Below are positions 34,069-42,554 of a DNA stretch of 64,000 bases, in pieces; within the stretch, counting starts at the first letter, position 1, and each line of letters begins with the position of its first letter. Source of the stretch: Pararhizobium sp. A13 (lineage in GTDB: Bacteria; Pseudomonadota; Alphaproteobacteria; Rhizobiales; Rhizobiaceae). The translations under genes and the position numbers were made by a program. Location: NCBI RefSeq assembly GCF_040126305.1, contig NZ_CP149510.1, positions 4,041,001 through 4,105,000 on the forward strand. Direction: 5' to 3'. Under the pieces are notes generated by a model. That model was not told the DNA's origin. It ran no database searches and worked only from the letters and a program-made list of their open reading frames with translations.

Positions 34069-34096
34069 TGTTAGCGTGAGACGAAAGATTGCGCAA
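34069..34096 (-). promoter_or_regulatory. promoter of trp leader
   Basis: On the minus strand TTGCGC (34091-34096) and CTAACA (34069-34074) are spaced by 16 nt, placing transcription start at the leader ATG. Confidence 0.55.
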
Positions 34097-34152
34097 GCCG
34101 GCACCGGCGGAAAAATCAGTGGGCATTTTCTGCCGAATGCCGTTTTCCCGGA

Positions 34153-34896
34153 TCAGGCAGGTAGTCTGGTCGACATCTGTGCCTGGACGCTCTTTGGGTC
34201 AGCGGCGAAGGCTGTCGCAACATTGCGGGTCAGTTCGCCCGGGAAAACCTCCTCCACCCCCGTTTCGACCGCGTCGAGCGTATCGCTGACAACTTCCAAC
34301 GGCTGCAAACGTGGCTCCGGCAGGCTGCGGCCCATATCCGTCTCCACCTGCACTGGCATCGAGGCAACGACATCCGTTCCCTGCCCCTGAAGCTCAGCGC
34401 GGATCGAGCGCGTGGCCGCAAGTCCGGCAGCCTTCGAGGCCGAGTAAGTGCCGGCCGCTGGCAGCGTCACCAGCGAGAGGAAGGAAAGCACGTTGACGAT
34501 GCTGCTCTGCCCGACCTTCGCCAGGATCGGTGCAAAGGCTTTCGACAGCGCCAGTATCCCGAAGTAGTTGACCTCCATTTCCTGCCGGGCGATCGACGTG
34601 TCGGGAGCGGAGATGGCACCCTGCCCGCCGGCAAAGCCGGCATTGTTGATCAACAGTGTGACATCTGTCGCGACCTTCGCAGCTTCTTCGATATCCGCTG
34701 CATTGGTGACGTCGAGTTTGAGCGCGACGAGACGTCCGGGATCGAGCGAAACGAGATCGGCAAGCGAACCCGGATCGCGGGCGCCGAGATAGACTTTCTT
34801 TGCACCCCGACGCAGGAGTTCGGACACGAACGCGCGGCCGATACCGCGATTGGCACCGGTCACGAGGGCAACGGCATTTTCGATTTTCTGCGGCAT
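34153..34896 (-). CDS. short-chain dehydrogenase/reductase
   Basis: This 247-residue classical SDR uses NAD(P)H. TGANRGIG at 13-20 binds the cofactor, NNAG lies at 84-87, and the catalytic pair is Tyr151/Lys155 in YSASK. No substrate can be assigned. It lies 80 nt downstream of a MarR gene on the same strand, and a copy of the putative MarR operator (GTGCGTATGCAC, 34919-34930) sits just before it, so the MarR protein probably represses it. Such MarR-SDR pairs often respond to toxic small molecules. Confidence 0.9.
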   Translation of the reverse strand: MPQKIENAVALVTGANRGIGRAFVSELLRRGAKKVYLGARDPGSLADLVSLDPGRLVALKLDVTNAADIEEAAKVATDVTLLINNAGFAGGQGAISAPDTSIARQEMEVNYFGILALSKAFAPILAKVGQSSIVNVLSFLSLVTLPAAGTYSASKAAGLAATRSIRAELQGQGTDVVASMPVQVETDMGRSLPEPRLQPLEVVSDTLDAVETGVEEVFPGELTRNVATAFAADPKSVQAQMSTRLPA

Positions 34897-34918
34897 GAGT
34901 ATATTTCCTTTTGCATGT

Positions 34919-34930
34919 GTGCGTATGCAC
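34919..34930. promoter_or_regulatory. putative MarR operator before SDR
   Basis: GTGCGTATGCAC differs by one base from the perfect palindrome GTGCATATGCAC found before the MarR gene. It lies 23 bp upstream of the SDR start. Confidence 0.6.
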
Positions 34931-34976
34931 TATTTAGATGATCAAAAAAACCGGAGATTTCCGGCTTTTTCATTCC

Positions 34977-35420
34977 TCAGACTGTGGCGCCCGCCGGAAT
35001 GGCAAGGAGCATGCGGCGCAGTTCATCCGCACGCTCGGCTCCAACCAGTTCCACATATTCCGCCTGTGCGGCATGCCAGCATTCCACGCCTTCTGTCAGT
35101 TTCTTCTCACCTTGAGCCGACAGCATAAGCAGCAGCTTGCGCGATCCTTTGCCTTCGGGCTCGCTCACCACATAGCCATCGCGCTCCAGCGGCTTCAGCG
35201 CACGCACCAGTGTGGTGCGGTCCATGACCATTGTTTCGGCCATCTCCGACATGCCGGTCCTCCCCGCGTCCGCGATAAAGGCAAGCAACGAAAACTGCGT
35301 CGCCGTGATCCCCGCTTTGGCATAGTGCCGCTCAAAAAGCTGCGAGACGAAGCGCGCAGCCTGACGGATGGCGAAGCAGTTGCAGGCTGTGACGGACGAC
35401 TGGCTTTTCATGAAGCACAT
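34977..35420 (-). CDS. MarR-family transcriptional regulator
   Basis: This 147-residue winged-helix MarR regulator contains ITATQFSLLAFIADAGRTGM leading into the recognition region MVMDRTTLVRALKPLERDGY and the wing SEPEGKGSRKLLLMLSAQG. MarR dimers usually repress themselves and a neighbour until a phenolic or similar ligand binds. A perfect 12-bp palindrome (35427-35438) lies directly before the start, and a near copy precedes the SDR gene downstream. Cysteines at positions 2, 13 and 15 could make it redox-sensitive (speculative). ATG 35411 is an alternative start; neither ATG has a ribosome binding site. Confidence 0.9.
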   Translation of the reverse strand: MCFMKSQSSVTACNCFAIRQAARFVSQLFERHYAKAGITATQFSLLAFIADAGRTGMSEMAETMVMDRTTLVRALKPLERDGYVVSEPEGKGSRKLLLMLSAQGEKKLTEGVECWHAAQAEYVELVGAERADELRRMLLAIPAGATV

Positions 35421-35426
35421 CTATAT

Positions 35427-35438
35427 GTGCATATGCAC
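35427..35438. promoter_or_regulatory. putative MarR autoregulatory operator
   Basis: GTGCATATGCAC is a perfect 12-bp palindrome 6 bp upstream of the MarR start, with a one-mismatch copy before the SDR gene. Confidence 0.65.
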
Positions 35439-35521
35439 TTTGTCAATGGAAACTTCAGTCGTCAATAAAAAGGGAGCGACCTTCGCGGGCCGCTCTTCGA
35501 TTGCGTACACCCGGCCAGCGC

Positions 35522-37738
35522 TTAGAAGCGTTGCGTCAAGGAGACCTTGAAGGTGCGTCCGGGCTCGGAATAGTACGCCATGCCGGGCGAGGCCGCGCTG
35601 AGAGTGACGTCGCGCACGCTGATGGCGTCGTAATATTCCTGGTCGAAAATATTATACACCCCTGCCCGCACCGCGAGGCCTTCGACCTGCTCCGGTCTCC
35701 ACCAGCCGGTCAGATCGACAATGCCATATCCAGGCGCCTTGAGGGTGGCGTCCGAGTTATTGGACACTGCTTTTGCCGCAATGAAAGTCACATCGGCGCC
35801 CCAGGTTTCTGCGGCATAACCTGCCCCGAGAACACCCTTCAGCGGCGCAACGGAACCGAGCTTCACGTTCGTTTCGAGATCCTCGCCGTTGGCATAGGTG
35901 AGCGAGCCGCTGATGTGGAAGCCGGAAGCGAAAGACTTGTGGGCCGCAAGCTCGACACCGTAGATACGCACCCGATCGCGATTGATATACTGGGTAACGC
36001 CGAGCGGATAGGTGGCCGGATCCTGGACCGCCGCCGCCTCCACATCAATGAAGTTGCGGTAGCGGTTATAAAAACCGGTGATGCGCCCGCCGAAATTCTC
36101 GTCGCCGAGATTGGCGCCGATTTCGAACCCGTTGCTGGTTTCCGGCTTCAGATCGGGATTGCCGAGCCGCAGATAGGTGCCGGGACCGCCGTAATCGAGG
36201 TAGAGCTCGTTTGCCGTCGGCGAGCGGAAACCCACCGCCCACTGGGCGAAAAACTCGACATCCGTCGCTGCTTCGTATTTGGCAAGGAGCTTCGGCGAAA
36301 CGGCGTCGCCGCTCTGGCCGGGAGGCAGGCCATTGTAATTTGGATTGGCAGTGTAGGCGGCCGTTTCCTGGGGCGACTGGTCGTACCAGTCGTAGCGCAG
36401 GCCGGGTGTCAGCGAGAAAGCGCTGTCGCCGATAGCGACCTCGTCTTCGAGATAGATGCCAAATTTCCGGCTGTCGACATCCGGCATGTCCGCCTGGTTG
36501 GTGTGCAGGAAATCGCAGGCCGGAACGGGGCTGGTATCGCAGCTGTCGTCGCCGGAGGAATATTGCGTCGTCTGGCCGACGGAGAAATCGCCGCCGAGCC
36601 GGACCATGTGATACAGCCCGCCGGTGTCGAACGCCTTTTCCATATAGCCGGCGCCGCCAACCGCACGGTTTTCCACCTCGCTGTTGCGCCAATAGTCGCC
36701 GACGACCGAAGTGGAGCGATAGCCCGATTTGCCGCTGTCGCGCGTCAGGTCCTGCCAATAGAAGACGGCGTTGGCCGCATCGATCAGCGCGTCGTCGTCC
36801 ACGGCCTCGAATTCGTAGTTCAGCGAAACGCGGTCGCGCTTGATGTCCTCGTTGCCGTCCAGGTCGCCCGGCCGATAGTTGCCGAAGGTGCTTTGTTCGG
36901 TTCTGAGATCGATATCCTTGTCGCGATCGAAGCGCTCGCCGGTCAGGGTGAAGGTGTGGCCGGTATCGGTATATTGCTTGACCTTCACCAGCACGTTCTT
37001 CTGGTCGAAATCGGCGGGATTGGGCTCCGTGCGGCCGGGGCCGTAGATGTCGGATGTGCCGGCATTGTCCGTTTCATGGCCCTTCTTGTAGCCGCCCTGG
37101 AACAGAACCGCGATATTGCCGTAGCGGGCTGCGGCGGCGGCCGACGCTCCCCAGCTCCTGTCTTCGCTGTCATAGGTAAATTTGAAAATGCCACCCCAGG
37201 TGTTGCCCTCGCCGATCAGATCCTCCGGCTGCAGCGTGCGAAGCACGACGGCACCGCCGAGAGCGCCATCGCCGGCCCGGCTCGAATCCGCGCCGCGGAC
37301 GATATCGGCTGCCGAAAGCGTGTCGAAATCGAAGCTGTCGATGCCGCCATCGGCATCGCGGGCGCCGTCATCGAGATAGGGAATGACGATGCCGTCGATC
37401 GTCGTCTGGACGCGCGCGCCGTCCAGACCGCGAATATTGACGCTGCCATTGGCCCGATTGAAGCCGACGCCCGGCTGCAGCGTGCGGCCGAGGTCTTCGA
37501 ACGAGGAAACCTGGTTGTCCTGAATTTCCTCGGCCGTCGTTTCCGTCGCCAGCGGGGTGTCGGCAACACCAGTCACCTCGCCGCCCTTGACCGACAGTTT
37601 TTTCAGCACGGTCGCGCCTTCTTCCGCTTCAGCAGTGGACGCCGCGGCGTCCTGCGCCTGGGAAATATGGGGAGGCAAAGTGACGGAGAAAAACGCCGCA
37701 CACGCCAACAGGGCCGCACGGCTATGCCGGGTATTCAT
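35522..37738 (-). CDS. shmR: TonB-dependent heme receptor, ShmR-like
   Basis: This 738-residue outer-membrane receptor has a signal peptide (about 1-28), a TonB-box region, a plug domain (VSSFEDLGRTLQPGVGFNR, VNIRGLDGARVQTTIDGI) and a 22-strand barrel ending in the C-terminal Phe of KVSLTQRF. The FRAP/NPNL region of heme receptors is present as FRSPTANELY (from 504) and NPDL (527-530), but no His lies between them. Its position near trpE(G) fits ShmR of S. meliloti. A TGA-N9-TCA box overlaps the promoter, consistent with iron repression by RirA. ATG 37738 has AAAGGA upstream. Heme as ligand is likely but not certain. Confidence 0.8.
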   Translation of the reverse strand: MNTRHSRAALLACAAFFSVTLPPHISQAQDAAASTAEAEEGATVLKKLSVKGGEVTGVADTPLATETTAEEIQDNQVSSFEDLGRTLQPGVGFNRANGSVNIRGLDGARVQTTIDGIVIPYLDDGARDADGGIDSFDFDTLSAADIVRGADSSRAGDGALGGAVVLRTLQPEDLIGEGNTWGGIFKFTYDSEDRSWGASAAAAARYGNIAVLFQGGYKKGHETDNAGTSDIYGPGRTEPNPADFDQKNVLVKVKQYTDTGHTFTLTGERFDRDKDIDLRTEQSTFGNYRPGDLDGNEDIKRDRVSLNYEFEAVDDDALIDAANAVFYWQDLTRDSGKSGYRSTSVVGDYWRNSEVENRAVGGAGYMEKAFDTGGLYHMVRLGGDFSVGQTTQYSSGDDSCDTSPVPACDFLHTNQADMPDVDSRKFGIYLEDEVAIGDSAFSLTPGLRYDWYDQSPQETAAYTANPNYNGLPPGQSGDAVSPKLLAKYEAATDVEFFAQWAVGFRSPTANELYLDYGGPGTYLRLGNPDLKPETSNGFEIGANLGDENFGGRITGFYNRYRNFIDVEAAAVQDPATYPLGVTQYINRDRVRIYGVELAAHKSFASGFHISGSLTYANGEDLETNVKLGSVAPLKGVLGAGYAAETWGADVTFIAAKAVSNNSDATLKAPGYGIVDLTGWWRPEQVEGLAVRAGVYNIFDQEYYDAISVRDVTLSAASPGMAYYSEPGRTFKVSLTQRF

Positions 37739-37866
37739 GGACCAATCCTTTGATAAATTCACCGGGCTGGCTGTTGAGACACTCGGCTCAAAGGGCTGGC
37801 TAGGTATGCGCAACGAGGCGTCGGGGCAGCCGAAAGCTGCCTTCTGTCTTCATCGGTTAAAAAACA

Positions 37867-37881
37867 TGACTCTTAGTGTCA
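37867..37881 (-). promoter_or_regulatory. RirA/IRO-type iron operator with overlapping promoter
   Basis: TGACTCTTAGTGTCA fits the rhizobial iron-responsive operator pattern TGA-N9-TCA. On the minus strand a TTGACA -35 element (37878-37883) overlaps its edge and TTAACC follows after 16 nt, so bound RirA would block transcription of the receptor gene. Confidence 0.65.
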
Positions 37882-38037
37882 ACAATTAAATGCCATACTT
37901 TTGTCAAACTCCTGCCTCGCCATCGAAGGGCGTGCTGGATTGGCAACGAACCAGCGTCCTGCGGCTGCAATGCAACCATTCCCGCCCGAATGCGTTGTGA
38001 CCGTGCCCCTGCCACCCGGCAGGACCGGAGTTCGTTC

Positions 38038-38844
38038 ATGCACCTTCGAATCATCGCTTGCCTCCTGTCGGTCATCTTTCTTTCAAGCGCCAGCCTCCCC
38101 AAAACAGGTCCCCTCCCCGAGAAAAAGCCGGAAACAACTGAGACGACAAAGCCGGCTGAGAAGAAAATCGAAAAAGACGTGCCGGCACCGAGCAAGGACG
38201 AGACACCTCTTCCCACGCTGGAGGAGCCTCTGGACGAGAAACCCGAGGCCAAGCCTGAGCCGGTGCTGACGATCGAGCCGGAAGACGGCAAGGAATACGC
38301 CGCTTGTCTAACAGCGCTGAAACAGATCGGCGCCACCTTCAAGGAGGAGACGCGGATCGACGACGGCAAGGGCTGCGGCATCGACAAGCCGCTGACGCTC
38401 GAAACGGTTCTTCCGGGCGTGGCGCTGAAACCGGAAGGCAAGATGCGCTGCGAAACGGCGCTCGAACTCGCCCGCTGGACGAAGGAGGCGGTTCTGCCGG
38501 CAGCCAAGGTGGCACTCGAAAACGAAGGTCCGCTGACGGCAATCAACCAGGCATCAAGCTATGTCTGCCGGTTGCGTAACAACGGGACGACCGGGAAAAT
38601 CTCCGAACACGCCCGCGGCAACGCAGTCGACATCGCCTCCTTCACCTTCAAGAGCGGCAAATCGGTCGAAATCCAGCCGCGCGACGAAGATTCGACCCTG
38701 ATCGGCGCCTTCCAGCGGGCGGTGACGGCAGCAGGCTGCCTTTACTTCAAAACCGTGCTCGACCCGGGCAGCGACGAGGCCCACGAAAACCATCTGCATT
38801 TCGATGTGCTCGAGCGCAAGAACGGCTATCGCTATTGCCGGTAA
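38038..38844 (+). CDS. extensin-like C-terminal domain protein
   Basis: This encodes 268 residues with a signal peptide (about 1-20), a proline/glutamate/lysine-rich linker (about 21-80) and a C-terminal extensin-like domain (PF06904 type). The domain resembles the M15 peptidase fold: SEHARGNAVDIASF and DEAHENHLHFDV supply the His/Asp/His metal-site pattern. Despite the family name, bacterial members are probably envelope peptidase-like proteins acting on peptidoglycan. ATG 38038 has GGAG upstream with 7-nt spacing. It is divergent from the heme receptor gene across 299 bp. Activity is inferred only. Confidence 0.85.
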   Translation: MHLRIIACLLSVIFLSSASLPKTGPLPEKKPETTETTKPAEKKIEKDVPAPSKDETPLPTLEEPLDEKPEAKPEPVLTIEPEDGKEYAACLTALKQIGATFKEETRIDDGKGCGIDKPLTLETVLPGVALKPEGKMRCETALELARWTKEAVLPAAKVALENEGPLTAINQASSYVCRLRNNGTTGKISEHARGNAVDIASFTFKSGKSVEIQPRDEDSTLIGAFQRAVTAAGCLYFKTVLDPGSDEAHENHLHFDVLERKNGYRYCR

Positions 38845-38984
38845 TGTCCATCCCTCTCGCAGCCGCGTGGATATAGTTGCGAGGCGCAGGCCTCTACCAT
38901 CTTGCCCGCAGCGAGATCGAACCCCATCTGCTGAGAGCGTTGGCCTTGAACCCGGGCCGGCCCCTCATCGCAAAGGATTTTTCC

Positions 38985-39494
38985 ATGTCCGTTTCCATGT
39001 ATAAAATCTCGGTTCCCGTCTTCATCCGCGGGCTGAACGTCCTTGCCGGACTTCTCGACAAGGCCGAGGCCCATGCGGCCGAAAAGAAGTTGCCGCTGGT
39101 TGATCTGTTCAACGCCCGTCTCGCGCCGGACATGTTGCCCCTGTCCGGCCAGATCCAGCGCGTCAGCGACACGTCGAAGAACGCCATAGGACGCTTGACC
39201 GGTGTTCCCGCGCCAAGTTTTCCTGACGAGGAAAAGACATTTTCCGAACTCCGCGAACGCATCGCCAAGACGATCGCCTTTCTCGAAACCGTCAAGCCGT
39301 CCGATCTGGAGAAGAGCGAAGACAGGGAGGTGACGATCAGCTTCGGCAAGCTGAAGTTCACCTTCACCGGTGACGATTACCTTCTGAAATTCGCCCTGCC
39401 GAACTTCTTCTTCCACGTGACCACGACCCACGACATCCTGCGCAACCAGGGCGTAGCCGTCGGCAAGGTCGATTACCTCGGGCCTTACAGCTGA
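38985..39494 (+). CDS. DUF1993 protein
   Basis: This 169-residue helical cytoplasmic protein is of the DUF1993 type (DinB-like four-helix fold). Recognisable parts are SMYKISVPVFIRGLNVLAGL at the N-terminus and FFFHVTTTHDILRNQGVAVG near the C-terminus, where HVTTTHDILR is the family signature. AAAGGA at 38972-38977 supports ATG 38985. The function is unknown; the histidines may bind a metal as in DinB-fold proteins. It is monocistronic and followed by a terminator. Confidence 0.85.
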   Translation: MSVSMYKISVPVFIRGLNVLAGLLDKAEAHAAEKKLPLVDLFNARLAPDMLPLSGQIQRVSDTSKNAIGRLTGVPAPSFPDEEKTFSELRERIAKTIAFLETVKPSDLEKSEDREVTISFGKLKFTFTGDDYLLKFALPNFFFHVTTTHDILRNQGVAVGKVDYLGPYS

Positions 39495-39527
39495 GGCTTT
39501 CAATCAATTTCCGAAAGGCCGGTAATC

Positions 39528-39562
39528 AAAAAGATCCCGTATGCCCTCTACGGGGTCTTTTG
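39528..39562. terminator. intrinsic terminator
   Basis: AAAAGATCCCGTA and TACGGGGTCTTTT (39529-39541 and 39549-39561) pair with one G-T wobble around a 7-nt loop. It lies between the convergent DUF1993 and fhs genes and can serve both. Confidence 0.75.
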
Positions 39563-39565
39563 CGT

Positions 39566-41245
39566 TTAAAACAACCCCTCGATAAACCCCGCCTCGCTGA
39601 GGAAAATCTTCTCCGATGATGGCGTTCGCGGCAGGCCCGGCATGGTCATGATCTCGCCGGTGATGACCACAATGAAGCCGGCGCCGGCGGAGAGCCGTAC
39701 CTCGCGGACGGGAACTGTGTGGCCCGTCGGCGCGCCCCGCAGGTTCGGATCGGTCGAAAACGAATACTGCGTTTTCGCCATGCAGATCGGCAGATGGCCG
39801 TAGCCCTGATCTTCCCAAGCGCGCAGTTGATCGCGCACGGTCTTGTCGGCGATCACTTCGCCGGCGTGGTAAATATCCTTGGCGATGGTCTCGATCTTGT
39901 GGAACAGCGACATGTCGTCGGGATAGAGCGGCGAAAACTGCGAGCGGCCGTTTTCCGCCAAGGCCACGACCTTGCGGGCCAGATCCTCGATGCCGGCTGA
40001 GCCCTCAGCCCAATGCTTGCACAGGATCGCCTCGGCGCCGAGCGTCGCGACGAAATTCTTGATCGCCTGTATCTCGGCCTCCGTATCCAGCGTGAAATGA
40101 TTGATCGCAACGACGACCGGCACACCGAATTTCTTGACGTTCTGGACGTGGCGGCCCAGATTGGCGCAGCCTTTCCGGACAGCTTCGACATTTTCCTGGC
40201 CAAGGTTGTCCTTCTTCACCCCGCCGTTCATCTTCATCGCTCGGGCGGTCGCGACGATGACCGCGACATCCGGTTTGAGACCCGCTTTGCGGCATTTGAT
40301 GTCAAAGAATTTTTCCGCCCCGAGATCGGCGCCGAAACCGGCTTCGGTAACGACATAGTCAGCGAGCTTCAGCGCCGTCGTCGTCGCCACCACGGAGTTG
40401 CAACCATGGGCGATATTGGCAAACGGGCCGCCATGCACAAAGGCCGGGTTGTTTTCCAGCGTCTGCACGAGATTGGGCTGCATCGCATCCTTGAGCAACA
40501 CGGCCATGGCGCCGTCGGCCTTGATATCGCGGGCAAAGACCGGCGTCTTGTCGCGCCGGTACGCGATGATGATGTTGCCGAGGCGCGTTTGCAGGTCCTT
40601 GAGATCAGTGGCCAGGCACAGGATCGCCATGACTTCCGATGCGACGGTGATGTCGAAGCCGGTCTCGCGCGGATAGCCGTTGGCGACACCGCCGAGCGAG
40701 CCGACGATGTGGCGCAAGGCGCGATCGTTCATGTCCATGACGCGCCGCCAGGCAATGCGGCGGACGTCGATGTTCTGCTCGTTGCCCCAATAGATGTGAT
40801 TGTCGATCAGCGCCGATAGGAGGTTATGCGCCGAGGTGATGGCATGGAAATCGCCGGTGAAATGGAGATTGATGTCCTCCATCGGCACCACCTGCGCATA
40901 ACCGCCGCCGGCAGCCCCGCCCTTGACGCCGAAACAGGGGCCGAGCGACGCCTCGCGGATGCAGACAATCGCTTGTCTGCCGATCCGGTTCAGACCATCG
41001 CCGAGACCCACCGTTGTCGTCGTCTTGCCTTCACCGGCAGGCGTCGGATTGATCGCGGTAACGAGGATCAGCCGGCCGTCCTTCTTGCCTTTCTGCTGGG
41101 CGATAAAATCGGCGCTGATCTTTGCCTTGTCATGACCGTAGGGAAGCAGATGTTCCGGCGGTATTCCCAGTCCGCCGCCAATCTCCAGGATCGGCTTTTT
41201 GTTGGCTGCGCGGGCTATTTCGATATCGGATTTTACCTCGGCCAT
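39566..41245 (-). CDS. fhs: formate-tetrahydrofolate ligase
   Basis: Fhs makes 10-formyl-tetrahydrofolate from formate, ATP and THF in cytoplasmic one-carbon metabolism. The 559-residue length is normal. The P-loop [11 protein letters not shown] lies at about 67-77, followed by [20 protein letters not shown] and [14 protein letters not shown], all family signatures. ATG 41245 is set by GGGGAGAG upstream; a longer frame to 41314 lacks support. The gene is preceded on the same strand by the terminator of the DUF2333 cluster, so it is transcribed separately. No ZTP riboswitch was recognised. Confidence 0.95.
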   Translation of the reverse strand: MAEVKSDIEIARAANKKPILEIGGGLGIPPEHLLPYGHDKAKISADFIAQQKGKKDGRLILVTAINPTPAGEGKTTTTVGLGDGLNRIGRQAIVCIREASLGPCFGVKGGAAGGGYAQVVPMEDINLHFTGDFHAITSAHNLLSALIDNHIYWGNEQNIDVRRIAWRRVMDMNDRALRHIVGSLGGVANGYPRETGFDITVASEVMAILCLATDLKDLQTRLGNIIIAYRRDKTPVFARDIKADGAMAVLLKDAMQPNLVQTLENNPAFVHGGPFANIAHGCNSVVATTTALKLADYVVTEAGFGADLGAEKFFDIKCRKAGLKPDVAVIVATARAMKMNGGVKKDNLGQENVEAVRKGCANLGRHVQNVKKFGVPVVVAINHFTLDTEAEIQAIKNFVATLGAEAILCKHWAEGSAGIEDLARKVVALAENGRSQFSPLYPDDMSLFHKIETIAKDIYHAGEVIADKTVRDQLRAWEDQGYGHLPICMAKTQYSFSTDPNLRGAPTGHTVPVREVRLSAGAGFIVVITGEIMTMPGLPRTPSSEKIFLSEAGFIEGLF

Positions 41246-41375
41246 ATGGTGTCTCTCCCCTTCCACCTTTTTTGGTCTGGGAGCATATGAGCGTGAACTG
41301 AAGGCGCTTGCCATCGTTTATTTGCCTTCGAACCCGCCGAAAGCAAAAAATCAGCGCAATTTTTGACGAAAACAA

Positions 41376-41409
41376 ACAAAAAGACGGAACAACAGCGTCC
41401 TTCCGTCTC
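41376..41409 (-). terminator. terminator of the DUF2333 cluster
   Basis: On the minus strand AGACGGAA (41402-41409) and TTCCGTCT (41383-41390) form an 8-bp stem with an 11-nt loop, followed by TTTTTG. It ends the coiled-coil/AAA/DUF2333 cluster 18 bp after its last gene. Confidence 0.8.
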
Positions 41410-41426
41410 TATTCGATGAAAACGGC

Positions 41427-42554
41427 TTATCGCGCCAGAATATCGCGCATTTCAACGAGGTTGGAGCGGACGCGCAGGACATAGAAGCCGAGCGTTGCCA
41501 GATGGGTCGGCATGATCCAGCCATCTTCCTTGCCGTTCGAGATGATCAACGGCTGGATGCGCAGCGACGCACGCAGCTGCTTGATACTCTCTGCCCAGAT
41601 CGGCGCCAGGCCACGCTGGGTGATGATCCCGTCGAAATCGGCGCCAGCCGCCGTCAGGACGCCGTAATAGCCATAGAGCTGCCCATAGGCGAACCAGAAA
41701 CGGTCATCGGCCCGTGTATCGAACCAACCGCCGTTAAAATTTTCCGAGCGCTCGCGCAGCATCGCCGAGGTGCTGCCGATCGAGCTTGCGATCCGGTCCA
41801 TGAATTCCAGGAAATTGTCCGCGCGAGCATCGAAAGTCGCGGAGCATTTGGCGAGTTCGTCGTTGAAGGTCCGAAGATCATTCATCGCCGCGCGATACTG
41901 CGACGGCGTCGGCGTCAGCGGGCCGAACGGCGACAGGCCGAAATACCAGTTGCTTTCCTCGTATTGCATCTTGCTGCGTACACTTTGCAGCAGCGGATTG
42001 ATGCCGGACGTGCCGCGCATGCGAACAAGGGAATCGACAAGTTCGACCGTCGTGCGGCGCACCGCCTCGTTGACACCGCGCTGGAAGGACGCCTTGTTGT
42101 CGAACCACGGGGTGTGGTCCCAATCCATGCCGAACAGGCCGGCCTTGTAGAGGATCATCGACGAAATCCAGGCATTCTGATTGACATTGTAGTCGATCAG
42201 ATCGGCGGTTACGTCGACGATGGCCGAACGCTCGCAGGTATTGGCGGGCGCCGTCTGGCCCGCGGCAACCTTAACCGGAAGACCGGCATCGTTCTTGCGC
42301 TCGGCAAAATTGTACGTGTTGACATAGTCAGGATTGAAATTCGTCCAGGCCTGCGTCTGCCAGATGAAATAGCCATAGAGCCCGATAAGCACCAGAAGGC
42401 CGATGCCGATCGGCCCCTTGATGATCCAGCTGCGGCCCCGGTACCAATTGCCGACGGCAATGAAGGGGAAGAGGATCCAGGCTATCACCAGGCCAATGCC
42501 GCGGCCGATCGCGGAAAACACACGCTGGAAAAACGCGACGATCGGATCAAGCAT
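41427..42554 (-). CDS. DUF2333 membrane protein
   Basis: This 375-residue protein is the last gene of the cluster. An amphipathic or membrane N-terminus (AFFQRVFSAIGRGIGLVIAW) and a clear transmembrane helix at about 48-66 (GIGLLVLIGLYGYFIW) anchor a large, mostly helical, probably periplasmic domain. That domain contains MILYKAGLFGMDWDHTPWFD and REERSENFNGGWFD-like stretches typical of DUF2333. The function is unknown. It overlaps the preceding gene by 8 nt, so translation is coupled. Two isolated Cys residues lie in the outer domain and could form a disulfide. Confidence 0.75.
   Translation of the reverse strand: MLDPIVAFFQRVFSAIGRGIGLVIAWILFPFIAVGNWYRGRSWIIKGPIGIGLLVLIGLYGYFIWQTQAWTNFNPDYVNTYNFAERKNDAGLPVKVAAGQTAPANTCERSAIVDVTADLIDYNVNQNAWISSMILYKAGLFGMDWDHTPWFDNKASFQRGVNEAVRRTTVELVDSLVRMRGTSGINPLLQSVRSKMQYEESNWYFGLSPFGPLTPTPSQYRAAMNDLRTFNDELAKCSATFDARADNFLEFMDRIASSIGSTSAMLRERSENFNGGWFDTRADDRFWFAYGQLYGYYGVLTAAGADFDGIITQRGLAPIWAESIKQLRASLRIQPLIISNGKEDGWIMPTHLATLGFYVLRVRSNLVEMRDILAR

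Noticed and set aside
35501..37753. 750-codon plus-strand frame opposite the TonB receptor
   Set aside because: It is a composition artefact; the minus strand encodes a full receptor with signal peptide, plug and C-terminal Phe.
41246..41375. Possible ZTP or folate riboswitch before fhs
   Set aside because: The sequence lacks the conserved core of known classes; only the upstream terminator and a ribosome binding site were visible.
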